Of a DNA stretch of 29,954 nt, positions 14,562 to 22,424 are shown piece after piece. The translations under genes were made by a program, and so were the position numbers. The notes beneath the pieces are model-generated. The model was not told the origin of the DNA, searched no databases, and worked only from the letters and a program-made list of their open reading frames with translations. Within the stretch, counting starts at the first letter, position 1, and each line of letters begins with the position of its first letter. The stretch is from the NCBI GenBank assembly GCA_035528475.1, contig DATKYO010000105.1:1-29954 (forward strand). The letters run 5' to 3'. The DNA is from SD8 sp035528475. GTDB lineage: Archaea > Halobacteriota > Methanomicrobia > Methanomicrobiales > Methanospirillaceae.

Positions 14562-15532
14562 CAGGTTCCTGTTTCATTTTCGAGGAATATTCGGCGATTG
14601 ATAATCATCCAGGATATCATCAACCGGGCAATATCAGTTGCGGTAACCGGATCCGTGCCTGAACGAATATTAATAGGACTGATACCAGTCTGACGCTCAA
14701 CGGTGCGTTCCAGCCTCCTGATGATATCATGAGGGATCTCCCCATCAAAAGTAAGTGCCCCCATTTGCCTCCCTTCTTTCTCGATAGCCCTGAATTCCAG
14801 CATGAAAGAATACGTAACGGACGTAAGCAGAGGCAGCAGGTCGATATCGAGGCGGGCCTGACCAAGACTCTTCTCCAGCCGGCTCTGCACGAGTGTAATC
14901 CGGTAGATGTTGCGGGCCCATCCAAGATCGCGCCCGTATTTTGAAAATCCTATCTCAATCACCACGTCAGCATACTTTCTCTGGGGGGCGATATAAGCAT
15001 GGTAATCTTCCATCCGCCGGGAGATCTCTTCACTCACTTCACGTTTCGAATACCCCCTCTTTTTCATGTCCCTCTTGATTTTCCATTCTCTCGTGACTGC
15101 TGCTGCCGGGTCAACATAAATTGAAAAATCCAGGAGATCACGCAATCCGGGAGAATAAAGAGTATGCAACCCTTCAAGGATGAGAATCCTGGCGGGCGGG
15201 AGGTAGACCGGCCCTTCCAGCAGTCCCGTGGAATGATTATAGATATTTTTATGGATCCCTGTGCCCGCCTTGAGAGTCCTGATATCATTTTCCAGCTTTT
15301 CGAGCGCGTTCGCCTGCGGATCCAGAGGAGTTATTCCCAGGGCACTCCGTTGTTCTCGGTTATAGATGTGATAATCATCAAGGGTGATTGTGTCAACCAG
15401 GGAACTGCCGAATATCTGGCGTATGGCATTTGTGAATGTTGTTTTTCCTGAACCGGAATCTCCCGCGACACCTATAGCAAAAACACGCGATGAAGATGCG
15501 ATGATATCCTTAAAATTCTGTCGCGGGGTCAT
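14558..15532 (-). CDS. prk: Archaeal phosphoribulokinase
   Basis: A 324-residue P-loop kinase of the phosphoribulokinase/uridine kinase family. Walker A GVAGDSGSGKTTF is at residues 21-33, then TITLDDYHIYNREQRSALGI followed by TPLDPQANALEKL, and ILILEGLHTLYSPGLRDLLD. The DDYH and EGLHTLY motifs, together with the R-x-x-x-G-I-T-x-L-D-P segment, are those of phosphoribulokinases rather than uridine kinases. The Methanospirillum hungatei enzyme makes ribulose-1,5-bisphosphate for archaeal RuBisCO in the reductive hexulose-phosphate route; this looks like the same group. RuBisCO is not in the window. The last 100 residues are specific to the archaeal form. It heads a two-gene unit with trkH. Confidence 0.85.
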   Translation of the reverse strand: MTPRQNFKDIIASSSRVFAIGVAGDSGSGKTTFTNAIRQIFGSSLVDTITLDDYHIYNREQRSALGITPLDPQANALEKLENDIRTLKAGTGIHKNIYNHSTGLLEGPVYLPPARILILEGLHTLYSPGLRDLLDFSIYVDPAAAVTREWKIKRDMKKRGYSKREVSEEISRRMEDYHAYIAPQRKYADVVIEIGFSKYGRDLGWARNIYRITLVQSRLEKSLGQARLDIDLLPLLTSVTYSFMLEFRAIEKEGRQMGALTFDGEIPHDIIRRLERTVERQTGISPINIRSGTDPVTATDIARLMISWMIINRRIFLENETGTC

Positions 15533-15573
15533 ACAAAGGCAGTTTGGCTGAATTGGGATTAAGATGTATCGAT

Positions 15574-15605
15574 GAGCGGAAAAAGAAGAACCCCTATTCC
15601 CGCTC
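15574..15605 (-). terminator. Possible terminator between fprA and prk
   Basis: GAGCGG (15574-15579) pairs with CCGCTC (15600-15605) around a 20-base loop that, on the minus strand, holds a T-rich CTTCTTTTT. The T tract lies inside the loop and arm instead of after the stem, so it is not a classic terminator. It lies 14 bases past the fprA stop. Confidence 0.3.
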
Positions 15606-15618
15606 CTGACGACTTAGA

Positions 15619-16806
15619 TCAGTTCAGGATGCCGATCTCCCGGTGTTTTCGCTCAATCTCATCAGCAAGACGTTCGATACTGCGCAGGGTTTCGGAAGAA
15701 GGTATTCCCTGCGTGTAGACCGGCTCAAGAAATTCGGGTTTGCAATGCGTAAGCATTCCCTTGAGCGATTCCACCGTCTTTCCGCCCCATCCGTAAGAAC
15801 CGATGACTGATGCGAATTTTGCTTTGGGACGGAGCATATTGACAAGGAATGTTGCATTTACCGCCAGGGGATGCGGTCCGAAGAGAACTGTCGGAGACCC
15901 GATGACTATTGTCGCCGCATCCACGAGCGCCATGGCCAGATCCCCGGTATCGGTGACTGTAAGGTTAAAAGGTTTGACCGCAATACCGGATTCCATGAGT
16001 AATCCGGCCAGGTGATTCACCATTTTCTCTGTGCTTCCGTGCATGCTGACAAAAGGAATAACCACTTCATTCTTCACTTCATCCGATATCCAATCCCGGT
16101 AGGAGGAAAAGATATGGTCGGGCGGCGAATGAAGTGGTCCGTGACTGGGGGCCACAATATCGATCTCAAGAGGGGTTATTCTCTCCATATGACCCCTGAT
16201 ACTTGAACGGAAAGGCATCATGATCTCCGCATAATACCTCTTGGACGGCTGGTAGATTAGCCTCTCATCTGTGACAAAAAGGTCACTTGTGGCGATGTGG
16301 GACCCGAAAAGGTCACAGGAGAAGAGTATTCGATCCTCCTGCAGATACGTGATCATGGTCTCGGGCCAGTGGACCCAGGGTGTAATGAGGAATTCCAGCG
16401 TCTTGTTCCCCAGTGAAAGAGTCTCATTATCGCTGATCACTTGGCACCGGTCACTCTCCACTTCAAGCAGCGATACCAGCAAATCCCTGCATTTTTCATT
16501 GGTAACCACTTTTGCCCGGGGGAAAAGTTCAAGGATCATGGGAAGTGTCCCCGAATGGTCCTGTTCCGCATGGTTTACGATAATATAATCAATTGAATCC
16601 ACACCCAGTTTGACCAGGTTGTATACGAGTTCAAATTCCTTGGACGGATCCACGGTATCAATCAGGGCCGTTTTCTCACTGCCTCTTACCAGATAGGAAT
16701 TGTAACTTGTCCCCTGGGGCAAAGGTACAAGTGCATCAAAAAGCCGCCTGTCCCAGTCAACCGCCCCGGTCCAGTACACATCATGTGCAATCTCTCGAAC
16801 TGCCAT
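15619..16806 (-). CDS. fprA: FprA-family flavodiiron protein (F420H2 oxidase type)
   Basis: A 395-residue A-type flavoprotein. The N-terminal beta-lactamase-like diiron domain shows NHAEQDHSGTLP with ligands His79, Glu81, Asp83 and His84. The other ligands are expected in TPWVHWPETM, LFSCDLFGSH and SHGPLH. The flavodoxin domain follows, with FMN loop VSMHGSTEKMVNHLAG near residue 253 and SYGWGGKTVESLKG near 350. In methanogens FprA reduces O2 to water using F420H2, giving protection from oxygen; bacterial relatives accept electrons from rubredoxin. A rubredoxin gene ends 11 bases upstream on the same strand, so the pair is probably one oxygen-detoxifying unit. It is cytoplasmic. The ATG at 16806 fits the usual start, VREIAHDVYWTGAVDWDRRL. 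Confidence 0.93.
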   Translation of the reverse strand: MAVREIAHDVYWTGAVDWDRRLFDALVPLPQGTSYNSYLVRGSEKTALIDTVDPSKEFELVYNLVKLGVDSIDYIIVNHAEQDHSGTLPMILELFPRAKVVTNEKCRDLLVSLLEVESDRCQVISDNETLSLGNKTLEFLITPWVHWPETMITYLQEDRILFSCDLFGSHIATSDLFVTDERLIYQPSKRYYAEIMMPFRSSIRGHMERITPLEIDIVAPSHGPLHSPPDHIFSSYRDWISDEVKNEVVIPFVSMHGSTEKMVNHLAGLLMESGIAVKPFNLTVTDTGDLAMALVDAATIVIGSPTVLFGPHPLAVNATFLVNMLRPKAKFASVIGSYGWGGKTVESLKGMLTHCKPEFLEPVYTQGIPSSETLRSIERLADEIERKHREIGILN

Positions 16807-16817
16807 ACTATTCAGTT

Positions 16818-16976
16818 TTATTCCATCCTGAACTTATCAGGACTTGCCCCGCATACCGGACAACACCAATCGGACGGGAGGTCATTAAATTCGATACCGG
16901 GCTTAATACCCTGGTCTGGTTCACCTTTCTCGGGAATATATATATGCCCGCATACCATGCATACGTACGAATCCAT
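16818..16976 (-). CDS. rub: Rubredoxin
   Basis: A short gene of 52 residues. It encodes a one-iron electron-transfer protein with the two cysteine knuckles VCMVCGHIY (Cys6, Cys9) and WCCPVCGASPDKF (ligands Cys39, Cys42; Cys38 is extra). The family's aromatic and acidic core is intact: DQGIKPGIEFNDLPSDW. ATG 16976 is preceded by GGAGAGATAAAG, a good ribosome site. It ends 11 bases before fprA and probably donates electrons to that flavodiiron protein. The sequence upstream (16990-17136) is shared with the divergent DUF2148 gene and must hold both promoters. Confidence 0.93.
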   Translation of the reverse strand: MDSYVCMVCGHIYIPEKGEPDQGIKPGIEFNDLPSDWCCPVCGASPDKFRME

Positions 16977-17104
16977 CTTTATCTCTCCATTTTGTTCCGG
17001 AAAATCGGAAATTTAGTTCAATTATCCATCTGATGGATTCATGATAACATTTTCCATCAGGGTGAGGCGTATTCTGCCATTTCCTCCAATCCCGGAAAAA
17101 GTAT

Positions 17105-17118
17105 TGTTATTTATTACA
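17105..17118 (+). promoter_or_regulatory. Putative TATA element for a leaderless DUF2148 transcript
   Basis: The AT-rich stretch TTATTTATTA at 17107-17116 lies about 27 bases before ATG 17137, the spacing expected if transcription starts at the ATG itself. No Shine-Dalgarno sequence precedes the ATG, which fits a leaderless message. Confidence 0.4.
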
Positions 17119-17136
17119 AAAAATCGATTAAAAATC

Positions 17137-17685
17137 ATGACTCCCGAACAGGATGGCGTGTTGACGGTTGCGGCACTGATGGCGCTTGCCGCCCGTACGG
17201 CACCGAAAGGAAAAGGAATGGATTCCATCGAGATAAAAGTAATCAGCGGAAACGACCTCGGTTTGCTTGCAGACGCCATGAAAGAAGCCGGAACATACCA
17301 TAAACTCTTCTTTTTCCAGAGGGATTCAAAAAATGTGGCTAATTCTGATGCCTGCGTCCTGATTGGCGCACGAGGGTTCGAGCCGGTAGGAATTAACTGC
17401 CGCGGGTGCGGCCACCTCTCATGCTCGGACATGTCCGATGCGTTCTCCCGTTCGGAAAAGGCCCCATTTGTTTTTCAGGGTCCGAATTGTTCCATAAAAA
17501 TGGCTGACCTTGGCATTGCCGTTGGTTCCGCGGTAAAGGCGGCATCAATCCATAACGTGGACAACCGGGTGATGTATACCGCAGGAATCGCCTCCCTTTC
17601 GCTTGGGTGGCTGGGGAACTGCTCTGTGGCGTATGGGATTCCGCTCAAAGCATCGGGGAAAAATATATTCTTTGATCGATCATGA
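17137..17685 (+). CDS. DUF2148 ferredoxin-like domain protein
   Basis: A 182-residue protein of the DUF2148 family, typical of anaerobes and archaea. The start TVAALMALAARTAPKGKGMD is characteristic. The cysteine motif NCRGCGHLSCSDM (Cys88, Cys91, Cys96) plus Cys118 in QGPNCSIKMADLGIAVGSA suggests an iron-sulfur cluster. The C-terminal AGIASLSLGWLGNCSVAYGI followed by PLKASGKNIFFDR is also typical. The function is unknown. The frame is open back to 17041, but those extra 32 residues (ITFSIRVRRILPFPPIP and onward) do not match the family. ATG 17137 gives the standard N-terminus and sits at leaderless distance from a TATA-like element. The next gene follows after 23 bases. Confidence 0.85.
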   Translation: MTPEQDGVLTVAALMALAARTAPKGKGMDSIEIKVISGNDLGLLADAMKEAGTYHKLFFFQRDSKNVANSDACVLIGARGFEPVGINCRGCGHLSCSDMSDAFSRSEKAPFVFQGPNCSIKMADLGIAVGSAVKAASIHNVDNRVMYTAGIASLSLGWLGNCSVAYGIPLKASGKNIFFDRS

Positions 17686-17708
17686 TCTGAATTCTGGAAG
17701 TATCCACA

Positions 17709-18785
17709 ATGGCCATTATGAAGATCAGGGGAGGAGATCTGGATCTCGTTGAATACGAGTTCATCTCATTCCCAACCGGAGAAAATATCAAGACGCTGGG
17801 GATGGAGAGAGATTATTCACTCTCCCCCAGGGAAGGAAAGGTCCGGGTCCGGGCACCAGCCAGAATTCACCTCACTGTACTGGATATGAACAGGTTCTCT
17901 CCCGCTCGTCCGGGTGGCGGCGGAGTGGGGTTTGCTATCCAGCTTTATTGCAATGTTGAGGTGGAATGTATTCCCAAAGGGCTGGAGATAGATTATAGCA
18001 GGCCTTTTATTATCAAGCATTTTGTGGCAGTATTCAAAAAAATAACAGGTTATATGGGAGGATTCAGGATCCATGCCAGCGATCACCAGCATGAGCATGT
18101 AGGTCTCGGATCCACGAGTACCATTATGATTGCCCTGGCAAATGCCCTCAATTATGCAGTGGGCAGCCCGCTGGATTCGGATCAGTTGCGAAAGGCTGTC
18201 GGTTACAACTATGTTGAAGAAACGTCGGATGGGAATGTAGTATCTGGCTTTGAGACTGGTGTCGGGCCTGCAGCGAGCACATATGGCGGGATGGCCATAA
18301 CAGGTGATGAGCTTTGTTTGGTCTATCATCACCCGTTTGCCGCAGGGAAAAATGTCTTCATTGTAATTCCCCCGAGCGACATCTCATCTGCCGGGACCAA
18401 GGAATTTGACCTTCTCATGAACAAAGCCCGTGTCCTCGATTACAGGGACCGTGAATTAAAGGCATACCTTATCATGATGGACCTGATTCCTGCCCTGGAG
18501 GTTGACAACCTTGCCAGTATGGGGAATATAATTCGGGAAATTGATTTCAGGGGATCAAAACGTGCCGAGGTCGAACATCACAGTTTCGAGATCTACCATT
18601 ACATGAGTCGTATGCATGATGCCGGGCTGGAATTCGTTGGTATGAGTTCAGTCGGGCCGTCTATTGCTATCATCACCGAAAAGGATCGGGACACCGTGGA
18701 GACAATCCTGGCCGATATAGGGTTAAAGGTCGCCATAGCCACGAGTGTTGATAACGAGGGACTGCAGATTACCCACATATGCTAG
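17709..18785 (+). CDS. mptG: Beta-RFAP synthase-like GHMP-family protein (methanopterin pathway)
   Basis: A 358-residue protein of COG1907, the GHMP-kinase-fold family that includes beta-ribofuranosylaminobenzene 5'-phosphate synthase. That enzyme joins 4-hydroxybenzoate or p-aminobenzoate to PRPP, the first dedicated step of methanopterin side-chain assembly. Visible motifs: VRVRAPARIHLTVLDMN near residue 45, GGGGVGFAIQ, and the glycine-rich EHVGLGSTSTIMIALANALN near 130-148, followed by GYNYVEETSDGNVVSGFETG and GVGPAASTYGG. It is somewhat longer than the Methanocaldococcus enzyme, and methanogens can carry COG1907 paralogues, so the exact substrate is not certain. A GGAAG precedes ATG 17709. 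The DUF2148 gene upstream and the membrane-protein gene downstream have no obvious methanopterin role. Confidence 0.72.
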   Translation: MAIMKIRGGDLDLVEYEFISFPTGENIKTLGMERDYSLSPREGKVRVRAPARIHLTVLDMNRFSPARPGGGGVGFAIQLYCNVEVECIPKGLEIDYSRPFIIKHFVAVFKKITGYMGGFRIHASDHQHEHVGLGSTSTIMIALANALNYAVGSPLDSDQLRKAVGYNYVEETSDGNVVSGFETGVGPAASTYGGMAITGDELCLVYHHPFAAGKNVFIVIPPSDISSAGTKEFDLLMNKARVLDYRDRELKAYLIMMDLIPALEVDNLASMGNIIREIDFRGSKRAEVEHHSFEIYHYMSRMHDAGLEFVGMSSVGPSIAIITEKDRDTVETILADIGLKVAIATSVDNEGLQITHIC

Positions 18786-18834
18786 AAAAAGCCAGGTATG
18801 CAGTATTAAGAGATTTACCGAAAAATATAGTGTA

Positions 18835-19551
18835 GTGCAATCAGAGGATACACCCCTTGAAGGGACTGCCGGTGCATCGGGAATTAAAAGTCCCCTGATC
18901 CGCAGGGCGCTGATGCTCGGCATTCCATTTCTTTTTGTAGGGGGATATCTACTCATCCTCCACAATTACCTTCCCTACGAGACATTCCTGCTTATGGGAG
19001 GGATCATGCTGGCCTATTTTATCCCTCCTGCGGGAAAAGAGAGCATGATACCCCTTGGTATTGCACTTGGAATTCCATGGTATACCGTCGCCACCTCCAT
19101 TGCCATTCTCGATGTGGCCGCAGCGCTCTTCATGGCATGGAACTTTGATCTTGCCTTGAAAATTCCTGTTCTGGGAGACTGGATCAACCGGTTTATGGAG
19201 GGCGGGAGCCGTATTATTTCCCGTCATCGCTGGCTTGAAGGGCTGTATTTTTTTGGCCTTGTGGCGTTTGTAATGTTCCCCCTCCAGGGAAGCGGGGGTA
19301 TCGGGGGCTCCATTCTCGGTCGTATTCTTGGAATGAAGAAGATTGAAGTTGTTGCCGCTGTGGCTCTTGGCGCCTTCATCGGAAGTTTTGCCATCGCCAT
19401 AGGGGTGGAATATATCCTTCGGATCCTGGAAAGGAGCCTTTTCATCGGGTTGATGGTGATTGTGGTCTTGATGGTAATCCTGGGAAGTTATATTATAACC
19501 CGCTATAACCGGGATAAATACAGGGATGAACCAGAGTATCCTGACCAGTAA
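18835..19551 (+). CDS. Small multi-drug export family membrane protein
   Basis: An integral membrane protein of about 238 residues, with five to six hydrophobic helices. It matches the family annotated as small multi-drug export protein (PF06695/COG2426). Recognisable segments are YFIPPAGKESMIPLGIALGI, then PWYTVATSIAILDVAAALFM, and FVMFPLQGSGGIGGSILGRI; the family's glycine-rich re-entrant-like motif is the last. Despite the family name, transport of drugs is not established for archaeal members. The frame opens at GTG 18745, inside the mptG-like gene. GTG 18835 is preferred because the first 30 residues of the longer version look non-coding. The C-terminal tail is highly charged. Two other in-frame starts downstream cannot be excluded. 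Confidence 0.72.
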   Translation: MQSEDTPLEGTAGASGIKSPLIRRALMLGIPFLFVGGYLLILHNYLPYETFLLMGGIMLAYFIPPAGKESMIPLGIALGIPWYTVATSIAILDVAAALFMAWNFDLALKIPVLGDWINRFMEGGSRIISRHRWLEGLYFFGLVAFVMFPLQGSGGIGGSILGRILGMKKIEVVAAVALGAFIGSFAIAIGVEYILRILERSLFIGLMVIVVLMVILGSYIITRYNRDKYRDEPEYPDQ

Positions 19552-19698
19552 GTCCATTGATCCCGTAAATGGTATTTTGGAACAGTTTATGCCAAATGCT
19601 TATCAAATACAGACTACGCATTTCATCCGGCCCTGTCATTGAGGGCACTATACCGCATGACTGCGAAAAATATTTGAGATATTTCGAGGCACACAAGG

Positions 19699-20040
19699 AT
19701 GCATGAGTTAAGTATCGCCTATGACATTTATGCCACAGCCCGGCGCGCGGCTCTCGAGCACCATGCCGATCAGGTGAACAAAATATGTGTTGAGATCGGA
19801 GAGATGGCCATGGTAAACCCGGAACAGGTGCAGTTCCTGTTTCAGACCATTATCGAGGAAGACCCCATATTTGCCGAAGCTCATCTCGAATGTTCTGTAG
19901 GCGAGGTGCATTCACGCTGCAAATGCGGCTATGAAGGAAATGAAAGATTTGTCTGCCCCCGATGCGGTTCCCTCCCGGAACTGATACGGGGCAGGGAGAT
20001 AGTAGTCATCAATATTGAGATCGAGGTAGAAGAGGAATGA
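19699..20040 (+). CDS. hypA: Hydrogenase nickel-incorporation protein HypA
   Basis: A 113-residue nickel metallochaperone for [NiFe]-hydrogenase maturation. The start MHELSIAYDI has the nickel-binding Met-His-Glu motif, with His2. The zinc finger uses Cys74, Cys76, Cys86 and Cys89 in RCKCGYEGNERFVCPRCGS. It is unusual in that the first pair reads C-x-C, where bacterial HypA commonly has C-x2-C. The acidic C-terminus NIEIEVEEE is typical of archaeal members. The stop overlaps the hypE start by four bases. hypB is not in the window. AAGG close to ATG 19699 is a weak ribosome site. Confidence 0.95.
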   Translation: MHELSIAYDIYATARRAALEHHADQVNKICVEIGEMAMVNPEQVQFLFQTIIEEDPIFAEAHLECSVGEVHSRCKCGYEGNERFVCPRCGSLPELIRGREIVVINIEIEVEEE

Positions 20041-21032
20041 AAGTCAACCTGATGCATGGTGCCGGCGGGGAGGTCATGGGAGAACTCCTGCGCATCATAA
20101 CCCGCTTTGAACATAACAATGCCGGTGGTATCGGCCTTGAGGCTCTTGATGACGGAGCAGTCATCCCCATTGCAGGCCTGAATCTGGTATTCACCACCGA
20201 TTCACATGTTGTACGGCCTGTTTTCTTCCCAGGGGGAGATATTGGCAGGATTTCGGTATGCGGCACCATCAACGACCTGGCAATGATGGGGGGCAGGCCT
20301 GTTGCGTTGTCTTGCGGCATGATCATTGAAGAAGGCTTTGATGTCGATGATCTGGAGAAAATTGTCCATTCGATGGATATTGCGCTCGGGGAATGCGGGG
20401 CGGCCATTGTCACAGGAGATACCAAGGTCCTCGAGCGGGGAGCTCTTGACGGTATCGTAATCAATACTGCAGGAATAGGCGTGGCAGAAAAGGTAGTCCG
20501 GGACAATGGGCTCCGCCCCGGCGATCGTATCATCGTAAGCGGCACCCTTGGAGATCATGGCATTGCAATAATGGCAGCAAGGTCAGGATTTGCCTTTGGA
20601 GAACAGATAAAGTCCGACGTGGCGCCTCTCTGGGGGCTGGTAGAGGTTGCGCTGGCTGCAGGAGATGTGCATGCCATGAAGGATCCCACCCGGGGCGGGT
20701 TTGCCAGTGCAATTAATGAGATGGCCCGGAAAAGTGACGTCTGTATTCGCATCAAAGAAGAGGCAGTGCCTGTCCGGCGGAGCGTACGGAGTGCTTCGGA
20801 CATGCTGGGAATCGATCCCCTGCAGGTGGCCAATGAAGGAAAAGTCATTATGGGGGTTCCTGAAGATGACGCGGACAGGGTATTACAGGCCATACGATCC
20901 CATAATCACGGGCGTGATGCAGCTATTATCGGGACGGTGACAGAAGGTTCACACGTGATAATGGAAACCTCGATTGGTGGAGAACGGTTTATCGAGGCCC
21001 CGGTAGGCGATCCTGTCCCACGGGTCTGCTAA
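20037..21032 (+). CDS. hypE: Hydrogenase maturation protein HypE
   Basis: A 331-residue AIR-synthase-fold enzyme that dehydrates the S-carboxamide on its own C-terminal cysteine to a thiocyanate, giving the CN ligands of [NiFe]-hydrogenase. The C-terminus is the diagnostic PRVC with Cys331 as last residue. The ATP-binding start MHGAGGEVMGELL, the segment FTTDSHVVRPVFFPGGDIGR, then ISVCGTINDLAMMGG, and DPTRGGFASAINEMA are all present. It is co-transcribed with hypA (four-base overlap). A hairpin with a T-rich tail follows directly at 21035. HypF, HypC and HypD, which complete the pathway, lie elsewhere. Confidence 0.96.
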   Translation: MKVNLMHGAGGEVMGELLRIITRFEHNNAGGIGLEALDDGAVIPIAGLNLVFTTDSHVVRPVFFPGGDIGRISVCGTINDLAMMGGRPVALSCGMIIEEGFDVDDLEKIVHSMDIALGECGAAIVTGDTKVLERGALDGIVINTAGIGVAEKVVRDNGLRPGDRIIVSGTLGDHGIAIMAARSGFAFGEQIKSDVAPLWGLVEVALAAGDVHAMKDPTRGGFASAINEMARKSDVCIRIKEEAVPVRRSVRSASDMLGIDPLQVANEGKVIMGVPEDDADRVLQAIRSHNHGRDAAIIGTVTEGSHVIMETSIGGERFIEAPVGDPVPRVC

Positions 21033-21034
21033 TG

Positions 21035-21062
21035 CAGGAAGATTATTCCTGTCTTATTTTAT
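21035..21062 (+). terminator. Terminator hairpin after hypE
   Basis: CAGGAA (21035-21040) pairs perfectly with TTCCTG (21046-21051) around GATTA, followed by TCTTATTTTAT. It starts three bases after the hypE stop and overlaps the last codons of the convergent DUF447 gene. Confidence 0.6.
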
Positions 21063-21615
21063 CGTTGATATATCCGGAAAGAAGATCAATTGCCTCGATC
21101 TCTCTTTTTCCCCCGCATTTCCTCGCCAGCGTCATATGGTGGCCGATAAGATCGCGAAGGCCGGGGTCTTTTGTCCTGATGAAACGGGTTGCATGAATGG
21201 TTGCCTCAATCACGCTGTTAAAACCCCTGCATACCGGATGGATTGCATTGATGATAACCTCTTCATGAAGAGGCACCAGGCGAACGATAACGGCTTCAGG
21301 CGTGGTCCGTGTAATTTCAGCCTCCATTGCCACCCATGCCTCGGCATCGGCCAGGCGGTGGACTGTACGTCCGGACACCACCTCTTCTGAAAAAGCATTC
21401 TCCGGCAGGTCATCAAACGCGGTCTTCACATATACAAGAGGGTCAAAAATGATGTTTGCCACCATAAGTCCCTGATCCCGGATGTTCTGTTGAGTATGGC
21501 TTCCCAGGAACGCTACCAGGGAGTGCCGGCCATTTCTTACTATCACTCCCATCGGCGCTGCGTTCATGTCAGTCGTGGCAATGACCTCGTTAATCCCCTC
21601 TCTTAGCAGTCCCAT
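21043..21615 (-). CDS. DUF447 family protein (flavin reductase-like fold)
   Basis: A 190-residue archaeal DUF447 protein. The family start GLLREGINEVIATTDMNAAP and the segment MGVIVRNGRHSLVAFLGSHT fit a split-barrel flavin/FMN-binding-like fold. The motifs HPVCRGFNSVIEATIHATRF and LIGHHMTLARKCGGKREIEA are characteristic of the family. ATG 21615 is preferred over the upstream frame start at 21699: it has GGGGAAGGGTGGG just before it and overlaps the CitG-like gene's end by 13 bases, while the extra 28 residues (HKRRNKSRINRRYYYC onward) are unlike the family. Homologues are, as I recall, linked to methanopterin biosynthesis genes in methylotrophic bacteria. The function is not established. Confidence 0.82.
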   Translation of the reverse strand: MGLLREGINEVIATTDMNAAPMGVIVRNGRHSLVAFLGSHTQQNIRDQGLMVANIIFDPLVYVKTAFDDLPENAFSEEVVSGRTVHRLADAEAWVAMEAEITRTTPEAVIVRLVPLHEEVIINAIHPVCRGFNSVIEATIHATRFIRTKDPGLRDLIGHHMTLARKCGGKREIEAIDLLSGYINDKIRQE

Positions 21616-22424
21616 TCCCACCCTTCCCCCATTGCAGAATAGATTGAGGCAATAATAATATCTGCGATTGATCCGGGATTTATTCCGTCTTTTATGCACT
21701 GTGCATCAAATGTCTCCAGATCCCGGACTCCTTCGCGGACTTCCGTGGCTTTCTGCATGACTTCCCAAGCCGTATCCCTTCCGTGTTTCTTGATAACAAA
21801 AGTATCTGGCTCGATAGAAAGAAGCCAGAGGAAGGATCGCACCACCGAATCGCGGCCGCAACCCTCTTCCATTATCCGGTCGGTGGTACGCTTTGTAAGT
21901 GCAAAACCGTTTACCCATTCCCGCGCTACCATGTCATTAGGCGCAGAATGGAGCATCACATCATAGAGAGTCATTTCTCTGGTGCGCAGTTCATCAATCA
22001 TGCCCGGATCATTCACATCAAGTTCGTCTCCGGATATGACACGCACATTAGTGCGCCCGAATGCGCGGTAGAATTCAATTGCATCCTCAACAGTGGTCTC
22101 CCGCACAATACGGGTTGCCCCTTCGATGCCGTCTCCCATAATTAATGGAATAAGAAGGATAAATGCCCCAAAATGGGTATTTCCCCCTGAATGAACGCTC
22201 GATAATTCCACTGCCTCATGAATGATTTTTCCCACGCCTGATGTGTGCTGCATGGCCTTTTCGAGGGCCGGCCGCACCAGTATTGCAGATGCCAGAAAAT
22301 GTTCTATCCGGGTATCGGGATAGTCATGGCAGCGGTCCACATTCCCGGGCTTGGGGAATGCGGAAACCTCGAGCATCATTGCCAGTTGAGCCCGGTCAGC
22401 CCGATTCAGCCTGAGTGGATCCAT
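21603..22424 (-). CDS. CitG-like (triphosphoribosyl-dephospho-CoA synthase family) protein
   Basis: A 273-residue protein of COG1767. The family motifs are present: AFPKPGNVDRCHDYPDTRIE near residue 27 and VHSGGNTHFGAFILLIPLIM near 78. In citrate lyase systems CitG makes the triphosphoribosyl-dephospho-CoA prosthetic-group precursor by nucleotidyl/phosphoribosyl chemistry on ATP. Methanogens have no citrate lyase, so this homologue must do something else. Family members also occur with tetrahydromethanopterin genes in methylotrophs (recalled), which suggests a ribosyl- or phosphoribosyl-transfer step in a C1 cofactor. ATG 22424 is the first ATG; a TTG lies one codon earlier. It overlaps its neighbours at both ends. 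Confidence 0.82.
   Translation of the reverse strand: MDPLRLNRADRAQLAMMLEVSAFPKPGNVDRCHDYPDTRIEHFLASAILVRPALEKAMQHTSGVGKIIHEAVELSSVHSGGNTHFGAFILLIPLIMGDGIEGATRIVRETTVEDAIEFYRAFGRTNVRVISGDELDVNDPGMIDELRTREMTLYDVMLHSAPNDMVAREWVNGFALTKRTTDRIMEEGCGRDSVVRSFLWLLSIEPDTFVIKKHGRDTAWEVMQKATEVREGVRDLETFDAQCIKDGINPGSIADIIIASIYSAMGEGWEWDC

Noticed and set aside
19668..19684. AAATAT-TTGAG-ATATTT inverted repeat before hypA as an operator.
   Set aside because: AT-only short arms overlapping promoter-like sequence are expected by chance.
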